This document shows, piece after piece, positions 7,277-15,475 of a DNA stretch of 33,140 bases. Each line of letters opens with the position of its first letter. Within the stretch, counting starts at the first letter, position 1. The DNA lies in contig JAIXSZ010000036.1 of assembly GCA_027484425.1 (NCBI GenBank), positions 1 through 33,140 on the forward strand, read 5' to 3'. This DNA comes from Sphingobacteriales bacterium (GTDB lineage Bacteria > Bacteroidota > Bacteroidia > Chitinophagales > Chitinophagaceae). Both the position numbers and the translations under genes were made by a program. The notes under the pieces were generated by a model. The model searched no databases and was not told where the DNA came from. It worked only from the letters and a program-made list of their open reading frames with translations.

Positions 7277-9011
7277 ACAATTTGCTTTCACTAATTTTTT
7301 TGTCCAAATACTTTCCATCACTTCCTTTTTCCTTAGCTTTTTTCCAGCTTTCTATTGCTTTTTCTTTTTCATTTAATTTATACTGTATATCACCTAAATG
7401 TTCGTAGAGGGTACCATCATTTGAGTTGTTGGCAGCGTCAATAGCTTTGATAATAAATACTTTGGCGTCTTTATAATTGCTTTTTTTGTACAATATCCAT
7501 GCATAAGTATCCAGAAATGTTGCCTCATTGGGTCTGATTTCTAACGATTTTTTTGACATGTTTTCGGCAGCATCTAGTTTAATACCTCTTTCAGAAAGGT
7601 AGTAACTATAATTGTTTAATACGCTTGCATCATTGGGGTCAAATGACAATGCTTTTTCAAATGCCTCATCAGATAAATTATATTCTTTATTAGAATAATA
7701 AACGTCGCCCAATGTGCTGTACATCTGTGCCAGACGTTCGGTTTCATTGTCTGGTTGTAGATCTATTGCTCTCATTATAGCCTTAGATGCTGAAGAGAAA
7801 TTATTCTTATTCATGTGCCCTACTCCGTTATAAAAGTGAGTAACTGCCTGATTGGGGAAAAGGCGCATTGCTTTTTCGCTATATTTTATTAATGAATCCG
7901 CATAGGGTTTTTCTAGGTAGCTAATCATCAATCTACCCCAAACACTAAAATTACCGGGCTTTATTGCAAGTGATTTTTTGTACATCAAAGCGGCACTATC
8001 GGTGTAATTGCTTCCTTCTAATGCGTTACCAAAATATTCCAATATCATGGCATCATTTGGTTCTTGTTGCACAAGGTTTGCAATAAGAGGTAATGCTTCT
8101 TTAAGGGCAGAGACATCATCGGGCATACTTTGTATATATGACTTCAATAACTCCAATTGCGATTCGGATGATATGTTTTTGTTAGTGATTGCTTTCTTTA
8201 CGTAGTCTTTGTATTTAAGCGTATCACCAGTTTTAATGTAGTGGCCTGCCAAGCCTAGTTGCACAGAAGCATCATTGGGCAGTTTTTTTTCTGCTTCTAT
8301 ATATAGTTCGGTCGCTTTCTCTGGCATTTTGTTGTTGTCGTAGATGTCGCCCAGCAATTTGTAGTATCTACCGCTTTTAGGGTAATCATCTATTAGTTTT
8401 TTTGCAGTCTCGGCAGCTTTTTCAACGTTGTTTAGTTTTAGTAGCAATTGTATTTTACGCATTAATAGCTCCTCATCATCTAGGTTTCTAGCGATGGCTG
8501 TATCAGTATACCGAAGCGCATCTGACAGTAGTGACGCTTTTTCGTAACACTCAGCAGCAGATATTGCATATTCATCATCTTTTCGGTCAGCATCAGAAAG
8601 TTGTGCAAATGCGACAGCAGCTTCTACATTCCTTCCAGCGGTAGCTAAAATGGTAGCGTAGGTTTCTTTATACCATTTATTCGTAGCGTCCAAATTCATG
8701 GCTTTCTTTATGCTAGCTAAAGAAAGTTCAATTTGTTTCTCTTCAGCATAGATCATTGACATTTCGAAGTGGGCAGCTGCTACTTCAGGTCTTACAGCAA
8801 CAAACTGTTTGAAAAGCATTAGGGAATGTTTGTTGTCTTCTTGTTTGCGAGCTTTAAGCGCATCAAAAAATAATTCATCAGTTTTTGCCCTTCTGCCTTG
8901 TTCTGTTTCTACAGTATCGCTAGTTGTTATCTCCACACTTTGAGCGATAGCAGATGCACTAAAAAGTGAAACTACCAATACAAGTGAAGCTATTAATTTG
9001 AGTTTGCTCAT
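7269..9011 (-). CDS. Secreted tetratricopeptide-repeat protein
   Basis: This 580-residue protein has a signal peptide (hydrophobic 6-22, cut at AIA-Q). The rest is a solenoid of about a dozen TPR units, with typical W/G/Y/A/F/A/P positions, for example L-L-G-D-I-Y-x-x-N-x-M-P-E-K-A-T-E-L-Y near residue 215 and A-L-S-F-D-P-N-D-A-S-V-L-N-N-Y-S-Y-Y-L-S near 470. The last repeats (Y-E-H-L-G-D-I-Q-Y-K-L-N-E-K-E-K-A-I-E-S) close the protein. It is probably a periplasmic scaffold. Its ATG overlaps the TGA of the nucleotidyltransferase gene (ATGA), and its end overlaps the DUF4292 gene, so all three are translated from one message. Confidence 0.88.
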   Translation of the reverse strand: MSKLKLIASLVLVVSLFSASAIAQSVEITTSDTVETEQGRRAKTDELFFDALKARKQEDNKHSLMLFKQFVAVRPEVAAAHFEMSMIYAEEKQIELSLASIKKAMNLDATNKWYKETYATILATAGRNVEAAVAFAQLSDADRKDDEYAISAAECYEKASLLSDALRYTDTAIARNLDDEELLMRKIQLLLKLNNVEKAAETAKKLIDDYPKSGRYYKLLGDIYDNNKMPEKATELYIEAEKKLPNDASVQLGLAGHYIKTGDTLKYKDYVKKAITNKNISSESQLELLKSYIQSMPDDVSALKEALPLIANLVQQEPNDAMILEYFGNALEGSNYTDSAALMYKKSLAIKPGNFSVWGRLMISYLEKPYADSLIKYSEKAMRLFPNQAVTHFYNGVGHMNKNNFSSASKAIMRAIDLQPDNETERLAQMYSTLGDVYYSNKEYNLSDEAFEKALSFDPNDASVLNNYSYYLSERGIKLDAAENMSKKSLEIRPNEATFLDTYAWILYKKSNYKDAKVFIIKAIDAANNSNDGTLYEHLGDIQYKLNEKEKAIESWKKAKEKGSDGKYLDKKISESKLYE

Positions 9012-10015
9012 AGATCAGTTGAAAAATCACCCAAACTTAATTCAGTAGGTTTTTTCATGTAAGTTACGTGTTTGCCCAACATAGAATTATCAATACAAGC
9101 ATTTTTAACATTACTATCTGCCTGAATGATGCTGTTAGTAATTCTAGAATCTGCAACCGTAACATTTTTCTCAAGAGATACCAAAGGGCCAATAACAGAA
9201 TTTGTAACTTTAACGCCCTCACCGATAAAGCATGGCGGAATAATTACAGAATTTGTAATAATCGCGGATGAGGCAATGAGCTGCTCAGAGTCTTTTTTAA
9301 TATCTAATATGCGACTATTGGTGTAAATTGTGGCATCTTTGTTCCCACAGTCGAGCCATTCTTCTACCTGTCCGGTATAAAATTTTAAATTATTTTGCAA
9401 CATATGCTCCATTGCATCGGTGAGTTGGTACTCGCCTTTCAGCATAATGTTGTTGTCAATTAGTCTTTGCAGTTCTTTTTTAAGATTAACACCATCTTTA
9501 AAGTAGTAAACACCAATGATTGCCAAGTCAGATACGAAATCTTTAGGTTTTTCAACAAATGCTTCAATTTCGTTAAATGCATTAAGTTTAACCACACCAA
9601 AAGCACTTGGGTCTGCCACTTTTTGCGTCCAAACTATTGCTTCTTTTTCGGTATCGATACTAAAAGTAGCTTTAAACAAAGTATCGGCAAATGCAATAAA
9701 TACATTTCCATTCAGGGTATCACCAGCGCAGAGTATTGCATGAGCAGTGCCTAAAGGCTGCTCTTGGTAACATATTTTACCACTTGCCCCTAGTTGTTCT
9801 GCCACTGACACCAAGTGATTTTCTACTTCTTTACCGAAAGCAGGACTAATAACAAATGCAATTTCTTCTACTTTTTCGTTGCTGGTGGCTATTATATCTT
9901 CTACCAGACGTTGCACAATAGGTTTTCCTGCTACTGGCAAAAGTGGTTTTGCGGTAGTGAGAGTATGAGGTCTCATACGCTTGCCCATACCAGCCATCGG
10001 GATAATTATGTTCAT
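9008..10015 (-). CDS. Sugar-phosphate nucleotidyltransferase with a left-handed beta-helix C-terminus
   Basis: This cytoplasmic enzyme of 335 residues has the nucleotidyltransferase loop G-M-G-K-R-M-R-P at residues 9-16 and the catalytic Lys region K-P-L-L-P-V-A-G-K-P at 23-32. L-G-T-A-H-A-I-L is at 88-95 and the metal-binding Asp111 is in F-A-D-T-L-F. Residues 235-320 contain hexapeptide repeats (I-I-T-N-S-V, I-G-E-G-V-K-V, I-T-N-S-I-I-Q-A), the trimeric beta-helix seen in GlmU- and RmlA-like enzymes. It makes an NDP-sugar (dTDP-glucose-, UDP- or GDP-sugar type); the sugar cannot be decided from sequence alone. It lies 58 bp after dut and overlaps the TPR gene by 4 bases. No separate promoter was found. 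Confidence 0.88.
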   Translation of the reverse strand: MNIIIPMAGMGKRMRPHTLTTAKPLLPVAGKPIVQRLVEDIIATSNEKVEEIAFVISPAFGKEVENHLVSVAEQLGASGKICYQEQPLGTAHAILCAGDTLNGNVFIAFADTLFKATFSIDTEKEAIVWTQKVADPSAFGVVKLNAFNEIEAFVEKPKDFVSDLAIIGVYYFKDGVNLKKELQRLIDNNIMLKGEYQLTDAMEHMLQNNLKFYTGQVEEWLDCGNKDATIYTNSRILDIKKDSEQLIASSAIITNSVIIPPCFIGEGVKVTNSVIGPLVSLEKNVTVADSRITNSIIQADSNVKNACIDNSMLGKHVTYMKKPTELSLGDFSTDL

Positions 10016-10073
10016 ATTGGGTAGTTATTTTAGTTAATTATTTTTATTGGTTGCCGTGCGATAGTTTTAAATA

Positions 10074-10511
10074 TTATTTCGTGCCAGAATGACCAAAACC
10101 TCCAGCACCTCTTTCAGTGTTGGATAGGTTGTCTGCAACTTGCCAATTAATGGTTGCGTACTCAGCAACAACTAATTGTGCGATTCTTTCGCCATCTTCA
10201 ATTAATTGATCTTCTGAAGACAGATTTATAATACCTACCATTATTTCACCTCGATAATCACTATCGATAGTGCCTGGTGAGTTAATTACAGTCAGTCCTC
10301 TTTTAATAGCCAAACCACTTCTAGGACGTACTTGTGCTTCGTAACCTACAGGTAAGGCTATGTAGAGACCCGTAGGTATTACCTTTCTCTCTAAAGGCGT
10401 AAGAACTATTGATTCTTGTAACCAAGCCCTAAGATCCATACCTGCACTACCAGATGTTTGGTAGGAAGGGAGCGCATGTGGCGATTTATTTATAATTTCT
10501 ACTTGTGTCAT
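10074..10511 (-). CDS. dut: Deoxyuridine 5'-triphosphate nucleotidohydrolase
   Basis: This is a homotrimeric dUTPase of 145 residues, the normal bacterial length; it hydrolyses dUTP to dUMP and pyrophosphate. All five motifs are present: A-G-M-D-L-R-A (I, Asp26), P-R-S-G-L-A (II, 63-68), [10 protein letters not shown] (III, catalytic Asp83), E-R-I-A-Q-L-V (IV, from 108) and [10 protein letters not shown] (V, 134-143, the flexible arm over the active site). I chose the ATG at 10511. The in-frame start at 10568 is upstream of the TACCTTTG promoter box at 10524-10531 and adds 19 residues foreign to the family. It heads the dut-nucleotidyltransferase-TPR-DUF4292 cluster. Confidence 0.96.
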   Translation of the reverse strand: MTQVEIINKSPHALPSYQTSGSAGMDLRAWLQESIVLTPLERKVIPTGLYIALPVGYEAQVRPRSGLAIKRGLTVINSPGTIDSDYRGEIMVGIINLSSEDQLIEDGERIAQLVVAEYATINWQVADNLSNTERGAGGFGHSGTK

Positions 10512-10523
10512 AAATGAGGATAG

Positions 10524-10531
10524 CAAAGGTA
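10524..10531 (-). promoter_or_regulatory. Putative -7 promoter box (TACCTTTG) of the dut cluster
   Basis: The minus strand reads TACCTTTG, a perfect TAnnTTTG match, with only 12 bases between the box and the dut ATG. It fixes the start codon and predicts a leader of about 6 bases. Confidence 0.6.
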
Positions 10532-10671
10532 TATTATTCCTTTCACCAGTTGTATAAAAGTATAACAACTATTCTGCCGTAAAAATTGTCACTTTATTTA
10601 TTCTGTTATAGAGTTTGTTGTCACTGTTTTGTTAAGGATTCTTTTCGTTTTTTAACTTATATTTTTCAGAT

Positions 10672-10689
10672 ACAGGTACGCATACCTGT
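10672..10689. promoter_or_regulatory. Perfect 7-bp inverted repeat upstream of a lipoprotein gene, candidate operator
   Basis: ACAGGTA and TACCTGT form perfect arms around CGCA. The repeat ends 20 bp before the TATCTTTG box, over the expected -33 region. A repressor or activator could bind here; the factor is unknown. Confidence 0.45.
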
Positions 10690-10709
10690 TCAATTACCAT
10701 CATTTCTGT

Positions 10710-10717
10710 TATCTTTG
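10710..10717 (+). promoter_or_regulatory. Putative -7 promoter box (TATCTTTG)
   Basis: A perfect TAnnTTTG match, 24 bp before the ATG at 10742. Confidence 0.55.
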
Positions 10718-10741
10718 TTTGCTTTATTAGCGCTACAATAA

Positions 10742-11836
10742 ATGAAAAAAATATTACTATCCTTAGCAGTTGCCTCGTCGCTTTTATTTACTGCTTGTTC
10801 AGAAGATTTTGATGTTGCCGCACCCTACAAAGACATTACAGTTGTTTATGGTTTTCTGGATATGGGCGATACTGCTCATTATATTAGAATACAGAAAGCA
10901 TTTATAGATCAGGAAAAAAGCGCAGTGACTATGGCGCAAAACGCTGATTCTAATTTTTACTCTAACATCAATGTTCGTATTGACCGCTATCGTGTTTCGA
11001 AGGTGGGTGGCATAAATCCATATGTTGATTCTATTCACCTAAACAGGGTAGATTTGACCCAAGAGGGCTACCCTAAACAACCAGGTACGTTCTTTAATTC
11101 ACCCAATTATGCCTATAAATTCAAAGACGTAATTGATCCTAAATTTGTATACCGATTAAAAATTACACATTTATCCACAGGAAAGACTGATTCTGCTGAC
11201 GCAACTATTGTAAATAATACCATCACGTCGTTCAATGTACCAGTATTAGATGATAATAATACCAATCTTGAAGGAATGAGTTTCTATAGAACCACTAAGG
11301 GTAGCAATTTTACCGTTGATGCAACTTACAAACCAGAAGTAGGTTTTGATTTTAACGGACTTACCAGTCCTGCTAATATTGCTCAAACAATTGTGAGGTT
11401 TAATTGGGAAGATTCAAATATTATTACCAAAACAAAAACCTCAAGGTTTTACGACCACGATGCGGGTACACAATTGTTTGCAGGAACACAATTTGAGTTT
11501 AAAATGGAGAACACTTCATTGTACAACGCATTGAGCACCGGAATGGGTAAAGCCCCAGATAATGTTATAAGACTGATAGATCGCTGCGATATAACTGTCT
11601 ATCTCAGTACACCAGATTATAACAACTACAGACAGGCTATGCTGGTGCAAGGAAATGGATTGACTGGAAGTGAAATTGCACCTGTTTATACAAACATAAG
11701 AGGAGAAAACGTTTTAGGATTGTTTACTTCTAGGGCTAAAAGAACAGGAAAAATTACTATTACAGACAGAACTGTAGATTCTCTTATCGTTAGCCCCTTG
11801 CTTACACATACTAATTTGAAAGGAACGAGATACTAG
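10742..11836 (+). CDS. Lipoprotein with DUF4249-like features, probably surface-exposed
   Basis: This 364-residue protein has a type II signal: Lys2-Lys3, hydrophobic 4-16, lipobox F-T-A-C with Cys19. The residues after the Cys are S-E-D-F-D, an acidic patch of the kind that sends lipoproteins to the outer face of the outer membrane in Bacteroidota. The next part, D-I-T-V-V-Y-G-F-L-D-M-G-D-T-A-H-Y-I-R-I-Q-K, resembles the start of DUF4249 proteins, which often accompany TonB-dependent receptors, though no receptor gene is next to it here. The family call is tentative. The gene has its own promoter, a palindrome upstream and a candidate terminator downstream, so it is monocistronic. Confidence 0.72.
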   Translation: MKKILLSLAVASSLLFTACSEDFDVAAPYKDITVVYGFLDMGDTAHYIRIQKAFIDQEKSAVTMAQNADSNFYSNINVRIDRYRVSKVGGINPYVDSIHLNRVDLTQEGYPKQPGTFFNSPNYAYKFKDVIDPKFVYRLKITHLSTGKTDSADATIVNNTITSFNVPVLDDNNTNLEGMSFYRTTKGSNFTVDATYKPEVGFDFNGLTSPANIAQTIVRFNWEDSNIITKTKTSRFYDHDAGTQLFAGTQFEFKMENTSLYNALSTGMGKAPDNVIRLIDRCDITVYLSTPDYNNYRQAMLVQGNGLTGSEIAPVYTNIRGENVLGLFTSRAKRTGKITITDRTVDSLIVSPLLTHTNLKGTRY

Positions 11837-11861
11837 TTCTACATTAATTACTTGTTTTTTG

Positions 11862-11882
11862 ACATCATTGTTGATGTTTTTT
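11862..11882 (+). terminator. Candidate intrinsic terminator
   Basis: ACATCA pairs with TGATGT around a TTGT loop and a run of five T follows. The stem is short (6-7 bp). It lies between the lipoprotein and esterase genes. Confidence 0.5.
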
Positions 11883-11897
11883 ATAAAATTCCTTAAT

Positions 11898-11905
11898 TAA
11901 CTTTG
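11898..11905 (+). promoter_or_regulatory. Putative -7 promoter box (TAACTTTG) of the esterase gene
   Basis: TAACTTTG matches TAnnTTTG and is followed by GCACC and then the ATG at 11911. The transcript would begin at or next to the ATG. Confidence 0.55.
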
Positions 11906-11910
11906 GCACC

Positions 11911-12633
11911 ATGAAAGGTGCCATTTTTTTTGTCTTGTTTGTAATTGGTTTTACGACAATATCTTGCAGTCAGAATATAGTGGTTCAAGAGGGTCTTGTA
12001 TTGAAATATCTTGTAAGATTGCCTGCTAAATCTATCAAAAAACCACCATTGATTATTTTACTACATGGATATGGTAGTAACGAAAAAGACCTTTTTCAAT
12101 TAAAGAATTATTTGCCTGAAGAATATATAATTGTTGCTGCTAGGGCAACCTATCCTTTAGGTGGAGATAGTTATCAGTGGTTCAGTAAAGAGATTGTGAA
12201 TGGAAAGTATAGTGGGAATGTTGAACAATTGACTAATAGCAGAAATAACTTAGTGAAATTTATAGATCAATTGATTGCCAAATACCAAGCTGATCGGGGA
12301 AGGGTATACCTTGTTGGGTTTAGCCAAGGAGCAATGATGAGTTATGAAGTAGGTTTAACCAATCCCAACATAGTGAGGGGAATTGGTATTTTAAGTGGTG
12401 TAATGCCAACATCACTGAAGCCGCTCATAAGTAAAGAAAAGAATCTGGCAAAACTAAAAATATTTGTTGCACATGGCACTGGGGACAAAGTATTGCAGTA
12501 TGAGGACGGGGCAGATGCAGTTAATTATCTGACAAAGTTAGGTTTGCGGCCTGAGTTTCATGTATACAAAGACATGGATCATACTATAAACAATGCTGTA
12601 ATGTCAGATTTGCTAAATTGGATTAACAATTAA
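11911..12633 (+). CDS. Phospholipase/carboxylesterase family alpha/beta hydrolase, putative lipoprotein
   Basis: This 240-residue protein has an N-terminal hydrophobic segment ending in T-I-S-C (Cys19), so it is probably a lipoprotein. The alpha/beta-hydrolase fold is clear: oxyanion region L-L-H-G-Y-G-S-N-E-K-D (residues 50-60), nucleophile G-F-S-Q-G with Ser138, acid Asp192 in A-H-G-T-G-D-K-V, and His224 in D-M-D-H-T-I. This is the order and spacing of the phospholipase/carboxylesterase (acyl-protein thioesterase-like) family. The substrate is unknown; a short-chain acyl ester or lipid at the cell envelope is likely. It has its own promoter directly before the ATG and ends at a strong bidirectional terminator. 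Confidence 0.88.
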   Translation: MKGAIFFVLFVIGFTTISCSQNIVVQEGLVLKYLVRLPAKSIKKPPLIILLHGYGSNEKDLFQLKNYLPEEYIIVAARATYPLGGDSYQWFSKEIVNGKYSGNVEQLTNSRNNLVKFIDQLIAKYQADRGRVYLVGFSQGAMMSYEVGLTNPNIVRGIGILSGVMPTSLKPLISKEKNLAKLKIFVAHGTGDKVLQYEDGADAVNYLTKLGLRPEFHVYKDMDHTINNAVMSDLLNWINN

Positions 12634-12646
12634 TTATTGGAATTAT

Positions 12647-12697
12647 ATCCAATGAAAAAAGGCTTTCTGAAGTGTCAGGAAGCCTTTTTCATTGGAT
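12647..12697. terminator. Strong bidirectional terminator
   Basis: The arms ATCCAATGAAAAA(A)GGCTT and AAGCCTTTTTCATTGGAT pair over more than 20 bp with one bulged A and one G-T pair. The loop is AAGTGT. It separates the convergent esterase gene and sucA. Confidence 0.92.
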
Positions 12698-12715
12698 TCT
12701 TTGGAGCAATATTTA

Positions 12716-15475
12716 TTAACTAGAAAATGCTTGTAGTACTAAATCAGACTGTTCCGCAGCATGTTTTTTCGAGAAACCGGTAGCAGTTGATGCACTGGCT
12801 GAGCGGCTAATAAAATTGGTGATCAGACCAGCTGAAAGAGTACTCAACTGAACCTGTAGATACCAAAGTGCACCCATATTTCGTGGCTCTTCTTGAACCC
12901 AAAACCAAGTTGCCTTTTTGTACTTTGTTTTTAACTCTTCTAGTTGTTTGAGAGGCAAAGGATATATCTGCTCTAATCTTACAATGGCGACATCCTCACG
13001 TTTTTCTTCCAGTTGTTTTTCACTAAGGTCAAAATACATTTTACCACTGCAAAGCAGAACTTTTTTCACCTTTTTAGCATCTGTGATATATGGGTCGTCG
13101 ATAACTTCTTTAAAGCCACCATTTGTAAATTCATCCATTGCTGAATAAGAGCGTGCGTGTCTGAGATTAGCTTTTGGAGAGAAATTAACTAATGGTTTAC
13201 GGAAATTCCAAGTTAGTTGACGGCGTAATGCATGAAAGAAATTAGCAGCAGTCGTAATATTGGTAATCACCATATTGTTTTCTGCGCAATTTTGTAAGAA
13301 TCTTTCCATTCTTGCACTTGAATGTTCTGGTCCACCTCCCTCATAACCGTGAGGAAGTAGCATCACCAATCCATTCATATTAGTCCATTTTTGCTCAGCG
13401 CCAGCTATATATTGGTCTATAATTATTTGTGCACCATTTACAAAGTCGCCATATTGTGCTTCCCATAATACTAGACTATTAGGATTTGCCATAGCATATC
13501 CGTACTCAAAACCTAAAACGGCATATTCGCTAAGTAGAGAATTATAGATATAAGGCGAACCTTGATTCTCTTTTATTCTAGATAGTCTGTTATATGATAG
13601 GTTGGTATTTTGGTCGTATATAACTGCATGTCTGTGAGAGAATGTACCTCTTTTTACATCTTCTCCACTCAATCTTACATCTCTTCCCTCAGCTAAAATA
13701 CTTGCATAAGCAAGTAGTTCTCCTGTGGCCCAATCTACTTTGCCATCTTTCTCAAATGCCTTAATTTTATCTTGAATTAGTTTTTCTACTTTGCGTAAAG
13801 GGCTAAAATCAGATGGCACTTGCATTAGTGATTCAAAGTAATGTTTGAATTGCTCTGTAGATATAGCAGTATTTGGAGAATTCTCAAAATCAGCATCATT
13901 AGCTTTTCGCAATTCTTTCCACCACAATTCTGGTTTCTGGTATTTATAGGGTAGTGGTTTCTGCTTCACTTCATCCAATCGTTGCTGAAGATCGTTCCAG
14001 AAAACTGTTTCCATATCTTTTGCTAGTTCTCTCGCATCTTCGTCAGTACGCTGACTCAGATATTGGGTATATACCTCGCGTGGATTTGGGTGTTTTTCTA
14101 TTAAAGAATACAGTTGTGGTTGGGTGAACTTTGGTTCATCACTTTCATTGTGGCCGTGCTTTCTGTAACACACCATGTCTATGAAAATATCCTCATTGTA
14201 TTTTTGTCTGTATGCCATTGCTAGCATACTACATTTTACTACGGCCTCGGCATCGTCCCCGTTTACATGCATTACCGGACATTGCACCATTGCAGCTATA
14301 CTGGTACAGTAATCTGCAGAGCGAGCATCATCAAAATCTGTTGTAAAACCAATTTGATTGTTTATTACAAAATGAACAGTACCACCTGTATTGTAACCAG
14401 CGAGTTTAGACATTTGTAATAATTCATATATTATTCCTTGGCCAGCTACAGCTGCATCACCATGAATTAGTATTGGTAGAATTTTGTCGTATTCTTTGCC
14501 ATATAAAGTGTCGGCCTTTGCTCTTGCAAAACCCTCAACAACTGGATTGACTGCCTCAAGGTGTGAAGGATTTGGTGCTAATTGTACATTTATTTTTTTA
14601 CCAGTAGGAGTAACTATATCACTCTGAAAACCAAGGTGGTATTTCACATCTCCACTACCCATTGTCATGTCTTCGGGCATGTTACCTTCAAACTCTGAGA
14701 AAATTTGTTCGTAAGTTTTTTTGAGTGTGTTTGCAAGCACATTTAGTCTTCCACGATGTGCCATACCGATTACCACTTCTTGTACACCTGCATCTGCAGC
14801 GTCGTTAATTAATGTGTCGAGTGCGGCTATTGTTGCTTCGCCACCTTCCAAACCAAAACGCTTTTGACCTATAAACTTGGTGCTTAAGAATTTTTCGAAT
14901 ATTACACCTTCATTTAGCTTTTCCAGTATTCTTTTTCTCTGAGTAAGCGTAAGAGGTGTATTAATTAGTGTTTCAAAAGTGCTTTGCACCCAATGACATT
15001 TTTCAGTGTCATTAATGTAAGTATACTCAATACCGATATTACCTGCATAAATCGTATTCAGTTGGGCAATAATTTCTTTAAGTTTTGCACCCTCTTTTAA
15101 ACCTATGAATTTTCCAGAAAAGAAGGGAGTTTCCAAATCAGCATCGGTAAGATTAAATAATTTATAATCCAAACGAGCATTTCTATCTTTTCTTTTTTTA
15201 ATCGGGTTTGTGGTAGCTATAAGGTGGCCACGTTTTCTGTAAGAGCGGATAAGATCAAACACAGCTAGTTCTTTTTCAAGCTGTAGGTTTGATACTGCAG
15301 ACTTACTAACAGCACTATTGGTAGAACTAACTAGGTTATTATTGATTGCGAAATCAAAACCCTCAAAGAATTTTCTCCATTCGGGGTCTACAGTTGATGC
15401 GTCGTTTGCGAATTCCTGATACAAAGATTCAATGTATGCAGGGGTTGGTCCAGTTACGTAAGAATAATCTTTCAT
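12716..15475 (-). CDS. sucA: 2-oxoglutarate dehydrogenase E1 component
   Basis: This 919-residue protein matches the full length of the thiamine-diphosphate-dependent E1, which decarboxylates 2-oxoglutarate and passes the succinyl group to the E2 lipoyl domain. The N-terminal E2-binding segment is present (Y-V-T-G-P-T-P-A-Y-I-E-S-L-Y at 6-19). Active-site motifs include R-F-G-L-E-G-G-E (206-213), H-R-G-R-L-N-V-L (240-247), G-D-A-A-V-A-G-Q-G (339-347), the cofactor motif V-N-G-D-D-A-E-A-V and Y-R-K-H-G-H-N-E-S-D-E-P (437-448). The E2 gene (sucB/odhB), usually adjacent, is not in the window; a strong terminator follows instead. No exact -7 box lies upstream; the closest is TACCCTTG (minus strand) at 15544-15551, one base off, about 70 bp before the ATG. 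Confidence 0.97.
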   Translation of the reverse strand: MKDYSYVTGPTPAYIESLYQEFANDASTVDPEWRKFFEGFDFAINNNLVSSTNSAVSKSAVSNLQLEKELAVFDLIRSYRKRGHLIATTNPIKKRKDRNARLDYKLFNLTDADLETPFFSGKFIGLKEGAKLKEIIAQLNTIYAGNIGIEYTYINDTEKCHWVQSTFETLINTPLTLTQRKRILEKLNEGVIFEKFLSTKFIGQKRFGLEGGEATIAALDTLINDAADAGVQEVVIGMAHRGRLNVLANTLKKTYEQIFSEFEGNMPEDMTMGSGDVKYHLGFQSDIVTPTGKKINVQLAPNPSHLEAVNPVVEGFARAKADTLYGKEYDKILPILIHGDAAVAGQGIIYELLQMSKLAGYNTGGTVHFVINNQIGFTTDFDDARSADYCTSIAAMVQCPVMHVNGDDAEAVVKCSMLAMAYRQKYNEDIFIDMVCYRKHGHNESDEPKFTQPQLYSLIEKHPNPREVYTQYLSQRTDEDARELAKDMETVFWNDLQQRLDEVKQKPLPYKYQKPELWWKELRKANDADFENSPNTAISTEQFKHYFESLMQVPSDFSPLRKVEKLIQDKIKAFEKDGKVDWATGELLAYASILAEGRDVRLSGEDVKRGTFSHRHAVIYDQNTNLSYNRLSRIKENQGSPYIYNSLLSEYAVLGFEYGYAMANPNSLVLWEAQYGDFVNGAQIIIDQYIAGAEQKWTNMNGLVMLLPHGYEGGGPEHSSARMERFLQNCAENNMVITNITTAANFFHALRRQLTWNFRKPLVNFSPKANLRHARSYSAMDEFTNGGFKEVIDDPYITDAKKVKKVLLCSGKMYFDLSEKQLEEKREDVAIVRLEQIYPLPLKQLEELKTKYKKATWFWVQEEPRNMGALWYLQVQLSTLSAGLITNFISRSASASTATGFSKKHAAEQSDLVLQAFSS

